A program made the translations under genes and the position numbers. From positions 5,131,625-5,195,624 of the forward strand of contig JAJEKV010000038.1 of NCBI GenBank assembly GCA_021234155.1: 64,000 nucleotides of DNA. Reading direction: 5' to 3'. Within the stretch, counting starts at the first letter, position 1. Each line of letters begins with the position of its first letter. Source of the DNA: Isoetes taiwanensis. Taxonomy: Eukaryota > Streptophyta > Lycopodiopsida > Isoetales > Isoetaceae. A model generated the notes under the pieces. The model did no database searches, had not been told where the DNA came from, and saw nothing but the letters and a program-made list of their open reading frames with translations. Shown in pieces: positions 22,880-33,659 of the stretch.

Positions 22880-24060
22880 AGGTTTGTCGAAAAGAGACAT
22901 TGAAGCTACTGGATGAATTCAAGGAAATTTACAGTATATGAACAAGGTGTGGACCAATAACATCACATATTGGATAATTTGCACAAGGATATATCCACAT
23001 GCCAATCAAGGGATAAAAGCCGGGTATAGAGTCTTACCATGGCCACATGAAGAGAAGATTAGGGGTCTCTAAGCATACTTTGAGAGGAAGGCAATTTTTT
23101 TTTTCTTTTTTTTTTTGAAGAACTGTGTCATCAATATATTAAAAGAATGGTAATGTGAGAGGAAGGCAAATTGATTGGCTGATTTACAAGCTCATGGGTA
23201 TATTACAAACCCACATGTCATTTGATAGGTTCTTGAAGGATGTGGATTTTAAAACCAACAGGAGACAGGAGCACATAGTTGAGACAGCCATTATAGATGC
23301 ATGAGACCTTCCAGATGATGCTGTTAAATGGCTGAACTTCAAGGAGTGGAGGGCTGAGGTGTGAAGTCAGAATATGGATACCTGGAATGATAATTGAGAG
23401 GCATTATCTTACTTAGTAGATGTGGCATATGAGCATTGGTCCACCTGTGATTGTCCATGGGGTATGAAAGGGAATATGTGCAAGCACTAATTTAAGGTGA
23501 TCCGAATGATGGCCAAGTACGAATGGGGAGATATTTTAAGGTTTTGTGGGACTTTACATGGATCTAAAACTGACAGCTTTGTCCAATCTAAAGTGTTTTG
23601 CCGAGGCATATGATGACATCTTGCCTCCTTGAGAAGAAGGGCCATGCAATGGTCTTTCATCTGATGATGAAATTATGGACCAACGCATTGTTGGTTGTTT
23701 GAGTCAAAACACAAAGGTACTAGTGAGCACATATGACACAATGACGACAATCAAGGAGACCATAGCTAGGAGCCCTCAAGTATGGTCAAAAGCTAAGTTC
23801 CTTTTGGCTAATCAGTTGGCAAGGCTAAGTGGGAGCAAAATTGACAACACCATGGCCCAAGTCTAGCCATGGTAAAAGACTTCAATGGGAAGACCATTGT
23901 TAGACTAGTACCTTTCATGGAGAGCCGCAAAAAGAGGAAGAAGGCTAGTGCACTTAGCATTTTCTCAAAGGAATGCAAAGACCACATCACAAAATGTCAA
24001 GGTATTTACATTCATGCCAAAATTTACTCTTTGAAAGAATCTTTGTTTTTAGCCACATAA
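22880..24060 (+). pseudogene. SWIM zinc-finger protein remnant (plant transposase-associated type)
   Basis: Plus-strand reading from about 23160: QIDWLIYKLMGILQTHMSFD, then LPDDAVKWLNFKEWRAEV, then EALSYLVDVAYEHWSTCDCP with GMKGNMCKH, a C-x-C...C-x-H SWIM finger. A later open stretch (23675-23866, MDQRIVGCLSQNTKVLV) and MVKDFNGKTIVRLVPFMESR (23869 on) look like its C-terminal part, ending in a Lys/Arg-rich patch. Four in-frame stops fall before the end. SWIM fingers are typical of MULE transposases and of stand-alone plant SWIM proteins. An oligo-T/A stretch at 23094-23115 interrupts the N-terminal part. Confidence 0.65.
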
Positions 24061-24419
24061 ATAATATCATGCGACGCGGCATTTAGGTGGAGGAATAACC
24101 TGAGAAGGTCAATTATACAAGTAATATGGCATATTCCACAAGTTATTCTGTGGCATTCTCCGATGGTCTTGAAATATCAAAGGCCATCATCAACTAGGCT
24201 TCACAATTAAATGCAGTAAGGATATTGACGAATGTTATATCTTCGTGTTTGGCACCAAAAAGCTGGCATGTTTTAAAACATTGCAACGCCTATTTAGTTT
24301 CCCCTAACATTTGGGCGGAAAAAATGCATGCCCTTTTTTCCTTTTATGGGTCCATGCATATTGCACAAGCACTCTACAAAACCACCATATCTAAGACCTT
24401 CATTTCTAAAAATATAGAA

Positions 24420-24480
24420 CCCAAATGAAACAAGGGTCTGCGCACGGAGGGTTGCCCTCCATGGCCGAAGGGTGAAGTGG
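24420..24480 (-). repeat. Dispersed repeat with AGGGCAACCCTCCG core, right copy
   Basis: On the minus strand it reads agggcaaccctccgtgcgca then acccttgtttcatttg, matching 12290-12350 and 60530-60590 in inverted orientation. It sits about 350 bases after the SWIM remnant, which makes a MULE-type end conceivable. Confidence 0.6.
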
Positions 24481-24499
24481 CTTAAATCATAGTTCAAAG

Positions 24500-25400
24500 T
24501 CATGTTTTGACAATCAATTCAAATTGCTACTTCTAGACAATAGAATACTTGATACCATAACTTTATGGGAATTGGCCTAAAGAAATCTTTGGTGCTTGGC
24601 ATGGAAGAATCATTTGGAACTCAACGCTGGGAACACGAGCTCCTAAAACCGTTAAGAAATAATTCAAAACTAAATAACTGCTTTCGAAACTAAAAGAATT
24701 TGCCAAAGCCGAGCATCACTCTATGTGATTGCAACCAAAAATTCAAAGCAAAAATGGAGGTACATAACTTCTAGATAATTATGCACACCTCAATAAATGT
24801 TGTAATCTATCAAACCAAACTGGCTTTTCAACGAATAAGAATTTCTAGGAAGAAAATGGCTTACCAGGGAAACATCGAATGCCTCAATTTCATTTACCTT
24901 CTTAAGATCGGGCAAAACTCTGGGGCTGCCTGTGAAAAGTAAGTGGTTTCTGCAGTTGAAGCTCCTCTTCATCTGCTAAAATACCCTTTAGCTCCTGTTT
25001 AAAAGGAAATCTAATAGCCAAACCTTATAAAAGCAATAGCTAGGATTGATACACTGACAACATAAGTTACCTGCCATATAACAATGAATTGTCTCTACCG
25101 AGGAAAAACACTTCTTACACATTAAGCAAGTCTATGTCATTTCGGGGTTTTTCATTGGCACTTCATCCCATGTCATGACCCTAAAAACACTCTTCATCAA
25201 TCAAACATGTTTATTATGTTATGTTGCTCACTTGCGGATGGGGACGCCGATTTGTTTTTGCCATACAGATGATACGATTCCCAAGATGAAATGGCCGCCT
25301 TGTAGGAGTTGATTCTTAACCGATTAGCAATATTTCAGAGGACTTGCATGAAGCACACGGCCCGGCATCATATTGGAGCTTTGGAGTCTGCCTACGCGAT
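24500..25400. other. AT-rich stretch, nothing recognised
   Basis: Only short frames on both strands without motifs. No tRNA-like fold was noticed. Confidence 0.45.
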
Positions 25401-25449
25401 TACAGATAGGAACATCCACGATCGAGAACCACGAGACCGCCCGGTTCTG

Positions 25450-25540
25450 AAGGATGCAAAGCATATCCTAGGTATATTCCAGCATATACCTGGCATATGC
25501 TACAAACCCATGTAAGCGAGAGTTTGCCTCCCAACAGGGG
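25450..25540 (+). repeat. CATATCCTAGGTATAT repeat, copy 1
   Basis: Contains gcatatcctaggtatattcc, then agcatatacctggcatatgc and gtttgcctccc. It matches 30057-30135 in the same orientation and 36690-36780 in the opposite one. With 30057-30135 it brackets the transportin fragment. Confidence 0.65.
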
Positions 25541-25934
25541 AATGGAATATATTGGAATGGAAATATTCAATATTTTATTGAAGGTAAATATAATAGATGA
25601 TGTCGAGTTTCCACATCCAAATTTGATGGCTACATTTGCGACACTAGTTTGTATCCCTCAACTTGACTAATCAAATCATTGCAAAAGTGGTATGATCGAT
25701 GGACCAAGCGGTAGGAGTATTATCTGCCTCCATCAAGGCATTCTAGAACATAATCCGAAAATGAAAATGCAATGGCATCATTTTAGGAACATTGCACATC
25801 TAAGAATGTTCGATAAACATGTTCTTGAAAATGACCTTAAAATGCAATGGCAACTTTTTGGAAACACTACACATCTAGCAATGTTTGGAGTCACACATTT
25901 GCACATGCTAATAAATGCATGATGCCCGAGAATT

Positions 25935-26110
25935 TTATTCCCATTGGGCCAGGGCGTTATCTACACCCGGTGTTACTTCATTATTAACTGCTTGACGGTG
26001 TTGTTATGAGCCTTCTTAATAAAAACCCTAGGGTGTTATGAGTTTTCATGATAATGCCCTAGGGCATTATGACTGTTTTAGGTATAAAAACCCAAGGAGC
26101 AGGGTGTTAA
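25935..26110. repeat. CCCTAGGG/GTTATGAG palindromic cluster
   Basis: Repeated aacccTAGGGtgttatgag and atgccctagggcattatgac units near 26030-26075, with weaker copies at 25950 (ccagggcgttat) and 26100 (gcagggtgttaagg). Each core is a perfect CCCTAGGG palindrome flanked by TTAT-type sequence. Confidence 0.5.
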
Positions 26111-26429
26111 GGTGAAGTTAATCCAAATGCTAATATATGCATGATCCATATGACTCATCAAGCTACGAAAGTCTAATGATGGGAGTGTGGATGAAAAAAT
26201 CTACTTCTAGTTGACATGAAGGGTTTATTTAACTCGTGAAGCTGCCCCACTTCAAACCAAACCAGGTGACATATTCAAAGCTGTTACAACGTCTCATCCT
26301 TTATTTCCATGTTATGATCGCTGCTTCTCATGATGACAATACCGCAGTCAAAGATATTGGGATTATGGTGTCTTCAGTTGAGAAACTTGACCTCTTAAAC
26401 CCCTTAACATAAGCAGATTGAGGGCATAT

Positions 26430-29400
26430 ATGTACACACACACCTGATTAAGCTCCTCAGCAACTGCATCTGCCAGAGTTCCAATTGTATCATATAAAAT
26501 ATGTAGATTCTTCCGCTGAAAATATAGCATGCAAATATGACAAAGATTGCAGACACACCACATGTTTATAATAATATTATCCCGCGCATTATGAGGGAGA
26601 TAAGTTCAGCAACATACCTGATATTTACTAAATGCAAACATGAGATGCTGAAGAATAAGTTCCAAATGTCGCGCAAGTTCCTCGGCAGCTTCCTAAAACA
26701 GGTTGTCATAAAAACGGTGAAGCTTCCAGATAACTTGCTCTCATAATTCCTCTTCAAGAGTTGCAAATGCGAGCATGCTTTGCCTCTTGCACATGTTTAT
26801 TGCTATCAAGTATTTGACGAAGAAGACCGTTTAAAACATCATCAAACTGTTTATGCCCATCCAAATGCCCTGATGTCTGGTCATAATAGCAAGACGACTG
26901 AAACATAGCACTAAGCAAAATTATGTACGTACATGCAACAGCCAATTATCTCAGACACGCAAGGGGACCAACCTGAACTATCCATTTGTTGTAACGGACA
27001 ATGTCCAAAGATGTAATATGCACACAAGAGGATGTTTATCACCCAGCAATGGCACAAGAAACTGAACAATCTGATAAGGATATGCAGTTATGTAAGACAA
27101 AAGCCCGCAGAATAGGCTGACCAATGCCCTTTTGAGAGCAGAAAACTATTAATAGGACAAGCAGAAAATCTCCAAAGAATTATATGAAACTTCAACGTCT
27201 AGAAGACAAACAAGATCTGTTACCTGCTCTAAGCGTGGCAGAAGACCATTTATACACCTTCTGCAACAGCACCTAAAGCCAAAACTGCAGCCTCTCGTTC
27301 CTTCCATTGATCATCTAGCTTCCCCTGCAAGAGCATTTGAAGCACTTAGTTCCTCAAATATTAAAGGTACAATGTTAATTGCTAAGTGTAGAGAAAACCA
27401 TCTCAAAAAAAACTCCAACTTATGCAGTGCATTTAACATAGAACCTTGGACGTTATTTTCTAAATAGCCATTATTACACCATACAAAATGCTATGCTTTC
27501 CCTTGCAAATGACATATACTTCCTCGCAATATCTACAACATAATTTGTTGTTTTCATACTTGTTATGAGCTTATATTATGACGGGTTACTGGAAAAATCG
27601 TAATAAATATTGAAGCTTAAAAACATAACCACCTGGACCAGAGGCATCAAAATCGGAAGTATCTCATCCCCAAAAACTGTGGAGAGGATGTCAAGTCCAG
27701 CCACACTACATTTCCGCAAGTTCCATGTGCTTACTGCATCATCCTTGTCCTTTGCCATGAAATAGAAGATAGATCATCAACTTTAATTATACGTGATCAC
27801 GTGGACATGCTGCTTTGGAACATAAACAACCCGACATGCTGCAAGAACAAAAACCATATGCATTGAACATAAGTTACGGCCCACTTGAACTTGTGGATCC
27901 ATTACCAGAAGCTCACATACAATGATTGGTAAAGTTCAAAAGGAAGGCAAGTATATAGGCATCATCAGATTTCATAGATCAAAGCTCCGTCCATTTCAAG
28001 GCAGCTATCAAAGTTTTGCTGCAAGAATTATCTGGATATAGCATAGACGTTTTCTCTATTTTGCACCATTTCTGCTACCAATCTGAAAAATATACACCTA
28101 AGACCATTTGTAGATCTTTCTCCAACCTTTCCAACGCATGTTCTTGCACCGAAAATGGAGCTTATTTATGGGAGTTATGCCCATTTTTCTGATGAGGTAT
28201 AAAATAAATTTAAACTATCCTAAATTGAGCAACGAGCAAAAGAAAGGGACGCATCTAGAAATAATGCGCACAGACATAAGCTCTTGCACACAAATAGACA
28301 TAAGCTCTTGCACACAAGTAGAACTGCCATCAAACTGTAGTTCCCACCTCATCATCAATGAATGCTGCCCGGCAGTGATTAACCAGAGATCTGATTTTTC
28401 AAAACCCTCTTAGATATTTCAAAAGCCTGGCCAGGTTAAATAAAGTTAACAAAGTGGCGTCCAGCTCATACATGGCAAATGTTCCATACGACCCATCCAT
28501 ATTCACGCATTTAATCCACAAAATGAACAAACTAGAATGCAGCCTAACTGCTTAAAAAAAAAGCCAGAATAGCAAAGTAGAACAACTAGTCTCTAGTTTC
28601 TGCCACCATAGACGCTTTGAATTTTTTTCCCACGACCTGCCAAGACTTGCCACGACCTGCAAAAGCAACAAAAAACAATGCAACGGTGTGAGGGAAAGAA
28701 GAGCAAAAATATCTGATAAAATATCCCGACAATTTCTGCTGAATAAAATTGTCCCAACACTTTTGAAGGGAAGACCGCCATGAAAGGTCTACCTCACTGT
28801 TCGTTTTGGAACTCGGAGAAATATAAGATGAAAATTCAGGCACAAATATAGCCTTTTCAAAATATATACCTGCAGCAGACGTAAACACATTCTAAAACAC
28901 TTTCTTATGAGAGGCAGAACATAACCTACTAACCGTGTTGAAGACATATATCCGTAAGAGGTGGAAAAAAAATAAATTGGGATCTCTTTCTCGGCATGCA
29001 ATTAAACAAAGAAGACCTGACATAATAATGCATTTGCAAAACAAATTAAAGTTTCAGAGTCAGCAAAAGAAAAGAGATTGAATGAAATAGACATACAAAT
29101 ACATAACACAAATAGGCTTAGCGACCTGGCGCATCAAGGTAGTTCTTCCTTTGTCAGAATCCCTTGAATCTGCACCATCCAAAGACATCAGCTAATACTG
29201 CCGAAAGCAAAACCATTTTGCTGCAACCTCCATGCTTTCTAGACTATGGGCTCCATCCAAGAAAAATGTCAGATCACCTCTTGGGCAATTTAAAGAACTG
29301 GGCAAAATATCATTTACAATTTGTGCCCTGCCCAATAGTTGTATATTTAATAAGCCCTTAATATAAGGTTCTGGTAGACTGCCTCTCTCTGTTGCCTAGA

Positions 29401-29880
29401 TGAAGAAAAAAGGTAGTTCTCATCAGCCTCAAATACGATCGAACATGAACCATGAATCAAAAAAATTCACAACCCAAGGACTACTAACACTTTCCATCAT
29501 ATGAATATGCTATTGTTTCCTTCTTCGTTTTGCCCAGGAGTTACACAGTTCAACAGCTAGACCTGCATTTATATACTGATGGTCGCCGGACTGCACATGC
29601 ACTAAGATGCCCATGTACTGCATATCCCTCACCAGTAAAATCAAAGCAAGACCTCGCCTTCTAAAACCAAATACACGAACTGGTTTTTATGGAGTATCTG
29701 AATTGATCATAAGACATCTACAACTTTAGAAAGATGGCAGGCTCACTGGAAAATAAAAATTTACAAATCCTTTCCAGACTCTTTAACAAAACTTCCTTTA
29801 CCTTATTTGCACCAACATCGGCGCCAACAAAATTGGATATCCGATGATGAACAGGGCGAGGATTTTGTGCAATATTCTCA
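26430..29880 (-). pseudogene. Transportin-1 (importin beta-2) gene fragment with introns kept
   Basis: Minus-strand exons in the order of plant transportin-1: about 27756-27630 [20 protein letters not shown] to PILMPLVQ; about 27325-27230 GKLDDQWKEREAAVLALGAV AEG; about 27090-26985 IVQFLVPLLGDKHPLV; about 26905-26766 GHKQFDDVLNGLLRQILDSN; 26692-26616 EAAEELARHLELILQHLMFA; 26514-26445 RKNLHILYDTIGTLADAVAE. Several have good splice sites (ttttag and gtatgtt around 26616-26692). A weak upstream candidate is at 29870-29811. The family is a HEAT-repeat nuclear import receptor. A frameshift after AVAEG and in the WTLS exon, and the absence of the rest of the gene, argue for a captured or decayed fragment. 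Confidence 0.8.
28100..29800. other. Probable long intron or unrelated insert within the transportin fragment
   Basis: No transportin exon is recognised between about 27760 and 29810. A repeated 20-mer-like phrase acataagctcttgcacacaa occurs twice at 28274-28316, and tgccaagacttgccacgacctgc is locally repeated near 28638-28660. Otherwise featureless. Confidence 0.35.
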
Positions 29881-30056
29881 GCTTACTAGCTTACTGTAGA
29901 TTACTTCCATTCTCCTCTAAACTTGTTACTGGTAGATTAAATTCCTTACCCATCTCCATCGACTGGACCAGAAGCACGATATGGGTCTTCCGACCGATCT
30001 TGGTCGAGTTCTTTACCCAGTGACCGCCAGTTTACAGAAATAGGAGGTTTTTAGTG

Positions 30057-30135
30057 TCACCAAAGATATCCTAGGGATATTCTAGCATATACCTAGGATA
30101 TGCCAAAAGCCCATAAACAAGGGTTTGCCCCCCAG
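30057..30135 (+). repeat. CATATCCTAGGTATAT repeat, copy 2
   Basis: gatatcctagggatattcta, then gcatatacctaggatatgcc and ggtttgccccccag; direct-orientation partner of 25450-25540. Confidence 0.65.
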
Positions 30136-30676
30136 AAATTAACCCAAAAAAATGAAAAAAGGATTCTACGAAACCAAAAATAAACAAAGTGCCCGCTCAC
30201 TATAGATTTCCCTATGTCGAGAGAAGAGAGCTCATTTCCAAACTATAAAAGTTGTTTTGCTTTTCAGCCTTTCTTGAATGAACTTATCAACAAAAAGCGA
30301 GAGAGAATGCAAGCCGCAATATAGTTTCCGTATTATTTCATTGACATAGTAAGACATTCCTATAAAACTAATACAAGTTACAACCACTTTCTTTTGTGTA
30401 CAATCTCTTTTGCTTCATCACCCAATTGAGCTTTGTAGGGCTAAGGTTTTCGCAATTTACAATAGGGTAATCAACAATTGACAAAAACAAAGAAGAAAGG
30501 CCAATTATCAACTAAGTAAACTCGTTGGCTAAAAGCGTTCGGGCAAACGGCGCCCACATGATAATCGCTTCCTTCCGTAGTAATTAATTCTGGCCCTTTG
30601 GCTTTTAAATTTTAAGGCTCTTCTTTTATCATGTCGACTCTGCTTCCTTTTTGGAACAAGCACAACTTCCTTACAT

Positions 30677-30706
30677 TCATTCATTCATTCATTCATTCAT
30701 TCATTC
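30677..30706 (+). repeat. (CATT)n microsatellite
   Basis: About seven cattcattcatt units just left of the 30741-31822 element. Confidence 0.95.
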
Positions 30707-30740
30707 TTTTGATTTTTGGCCTTTGCCAAAATTTGTCTCT

Positions 30741-31822
30741 TTTAGGGGCACCTTTGCACCTGTCATTAAGTTAGGATTGTGTTAAGCTTTTGACGATTTC
30801 TAGATTTACACCATAAGTTAGACTAGTGTTCTGCTAAGTTAGATAGATGATGTTGTAGATAATGGGTTTTATTTAAATTATTGTTGTAGCTATAAAGAAA
30901 GATGAATGTAATGCTTTTATATAAATGTTAGTAGCAGCTATAAAGAAAATTCTATATTAGAATGGAATCAATGTGGAACAGCGTGTCACGCCCATGTCAC
31001 GCCTATCTAAGGCTTCAACACCGGTTCTTGCTTCATGCTTTTTAGATTTGACAGAATGCATGAATGGAACATGTTGCAGCTATGATGCACAAAGATGTAC
31101 AAGCTTTGATCTGGTTCTTGCCATTGCCAAATGTATGCCACATCAACTTTTGTGCTAAAAAGAGCAAATGGCGCAGAAGCAATGAGAAATCTTTTGTTTT
31201 GTTTTGTACTTTTGTCTTGGTTGGAATATAGTCTGCAACAAATTTTTAGATAGTTTCGAATGTGGAGTCATACATCCAGTTGAAGCAATTGGTTGATAAA
31301 TGCAATGGTTTAGAGATGGGATTAATTTTATGTGTATTGAAGAAAGTAGAATTGAAGGATTGCTGGAATATACCCTGCAACAAATTGAATCTATGTTCAT
31401 TATATTTCATATCCGACAATTTGTCATAAAGATTAGAAACCAAATTGGTGAACACCTCAAAAACACAAAGGCGTGTTAAGTTAAAAAAATAACTTAATAG
31501 TGGCATGTGCAAAGTTGTTGCTATTAATATTAAGTTAAACTAACTTAATAGGGATGTATGTGAAGGGAATGTCGTTAGCACTACGTTAACCCTAACTTAA
31601 CCAAGACATGTACGAAGCGTCCCTTTGTTTTGCCATTAAGTTAGAAAAAATAACCTAACTTATTTTTGCATGAAAGGACTTAACTGGTTTCCGTTAAATT
31701 AACATTTTAAGGACAAGTTAGCTTAATCTTGGTGCGAACGTAATTGTTTCTATAAGTTTAATTGAGTAGTTAAAAAAGGTAACTTAATTCTATCCCAATG
31801 GCGGGTACAAAGGTACCCTTAG
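30741..31822. mobile_element. 1.1-kb non-autonomous TIR element with TTAAGTTA subterminal repeats
   Basis: The left end tttaggggcacctttgcacc (30741-30760) matches the reverse complement of the right end gtctaagggtacctttgtacc (31822-31802), both followed by a c/g-CATT segment. Inside, TTAAGTTA and its inverse TAACTTAA recur more than ten times, with a near-palindrome tattaagttaaactaactta at about 31530-31549. No coding is supported; the AT-rich minus-strand frames at 31155-31512 have no motif. I could not fix a target duplication. Confidence 0.65.
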
Positions 31823-32015
31823 ACATACATTTTTTCACAATGTCGAGTCGTAGTATTTGCTTGCCCCAACAATAGCATTCCATTAATTTTTTTAACCTAA
31901 AATTCGTATCTTCAGACCAGTTTACGTTAGATTAATAAAGTCAACAAAAAGTCAAGCCAAAAATAAAAATGAACTAAAAATTAAAGTGACACACAGACGT
32001 CATTTTAAGATTGGT

Positions 32016-32275
32016 TATTCCGGAGCTCTTGAGCTCGAGCTCGAGCTCGACGGCGATGGCGATGGCTTTAGAGCAAGCGGAACAGCTATGAAACGTGAAC
32101 GTGCCCTTGCTTGTGCATTCTCTCATCAGGTGATTATCATTTTTATATTTTTCTTTTCTTTTCTTTCGGTCTTCTGGTTTTGGTTGGCTCTGGAGACCAA
32201 CTATGGACTTTGAACTTGACAATTCACACTGGGATTGGAGCTGGCTGGATCGCCTAGCCATGGCAAATGCGTGGG
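32016..32275 (+). pseudogene. IQD (IQ67-domain) protein fragment, two exon ends with intron
   Basis: Exon end 32085-32129 reads AMKRERALACAFSHQ, the signature that follows the IQ67 region in IQD calmodulin-binding proteins (usual form AMKRERALAYAFSHQ). A gtgatt donor and an intron of about 65 bases follow. The next part, around 32202-32270, reads MDFELDNSHWDWSWLDRLAM, equivalent to the IQD W-G/D-W-S-W-L-E/D-R box. A gagctcgagctc microsatellite (32027-32050) sits directly upstream. The IQ motifs are absent. IQD proteins act at microtubules and the plasma membrane. Confidence 0.75.
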
Positions 32276-32279
32276 TTTC

Positions 32280-33180
32280 AAAGGAATGCCACTAAATGCA
32301 TATCCATGTTGTTGATGATGAGCTTATATCAACTATGAATCTTGATTTTGGGGCAATGGTTTTGGTAAGAAATGTATGTGTCATGTGTACAGCATATGCC
32401 TACAACACAGGAATCTATGAAGATATCTCACAGTAAATAATTGTGGGGTGTGTTACGAATGATTTGTTCTTTCTGCAAATTCATCAACTTATTAAAAGGC
32501 CAAACACCACAGGGTACTCGATTTACCACCCAACTGGACCAACTAGAAAAGATGTCACCAAGTTAAGTTACTCCGCAAGACTGTATAAAAACAAGCTCTT
32601 TCTAGCCTCCAACCACTGGTGTTATAGGAACTCCTTTTAATGAAATGATCAAGCAAGAAACTAGAGAAAATACTACAGAGTAAGGCTAGGCTCCTCATCA
32701 AACATAGAAATAAGCAGATCTAATAGTTGTGTAGTCCGCTTAGACCCCTAAGCACCTTTCTGGACATAAACTCTCAGACCGTAAGGAATCTATGATAAAC
32801 AAGCTTAATTTAGAAAATAGACTTTGAGATCTTTCCAACAAGGTAAGGATCGCCGATTTCTGAGTTGTGGTCGCAGAGATATCACTTCTCAATTCTATTT
32901 ATAGGTAACAACAACTTCTTTGTCTTTTTGCTTTTGAAAAAAGGTCAAGGTTTATTTTTAGCTTTCTCTTTGATAATATCTTACTTGATCATATCAATAA
33001 ATATTGTTCCATGCAAGACCACTTCCCCGAGCACCATATCAGAATGACTCTTAGGAATCCCATTATAGAGCCAAGCTTGCACCGAAGTTGGTATGTGCAA
33101 AGCTTTGAGGTCCCATGCACCAGCCCCTCTCTTTAAGAATTTACTGATGGAGGTGAGTCTGCATTTGATGATTTCTGTTT
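32280..33180. other. Unassigned, possibly decayed retroelement
   Basis: Minus strand near 33190-33000 gives LTSISKFLKRGAGAWDLKAL with QAWLYNGIPKS, which looks protein-like but is not recognised. Nothing else is supported. Confidence 0.3.
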
Positions 33181-33199
33181 GAAAAATGGTATTAATATT

Positions 33200-33610
33200 T
33201 TTTTGCGAAGCGATATCATAAAGTCATATTTTTATGGATTCATAGCATAACCAATAAATATAACTCTTACATAGGCAATACAACCAAAGACTCTCATATA
33301 TTCAACATTAGGTTTTACCCCTGTCTAGAATTGTAAAGGAGTTACACCTTTTTAAGAAGCGATAGTTCTCAATTTTGCACATAGATGGCAGTAGCTTTTT
33401 GACCAAAATGCCTTACCAAACTAGCGTGAAGAAGCATACAATGAACAACATTGATTACCGTGCACGTCTTTCTTTCAGCAACACCATGTGCTTCATTAAA
33501 ATTCTTAAACTGAGAAGATGTAAATTGAGGGGAATAAGAAATGATATACTCACAAGCTATAGCATGCTCTTCATAAAAATTCTTAAACTATGATGATGTA
33601 AATTCCACAC
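33200..33610 (-). mobile_element. Ty1-copia integrase fragment
   Basis: Minus-strand reading: YSPQFTSSQFKNFNEAHGVA ERK, matching the copia integrase SPQ...NGVAERKN box, then VNVVHCMLLHASL, ATAIYVQN, and TGVKPNVEYMRVFGCIAYV, the GKKPSVxHLRVFGCxxY box. Frameshifts and an in-frame stop are present, and no LTR or reverse transcriptase is seen. A 20-base duplication (gcttcattaaaattcttaaac and gctcttcataaaaattcttaaac, near 33490 and 33569) lies at its 5' side. Confidence 0.8.
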
Positions 33611-33659
33611 CATTATCGGATCGCTTAATCAATTTTTCTAGTCTATGCCTCCACCATGC

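Noticed and set aside
26430-29880. Functional transportin-1 gene
   Set aside because: Only the middle exons are seen, some with frameshifts; the start and the C-terminal HEAT repeats are missing.
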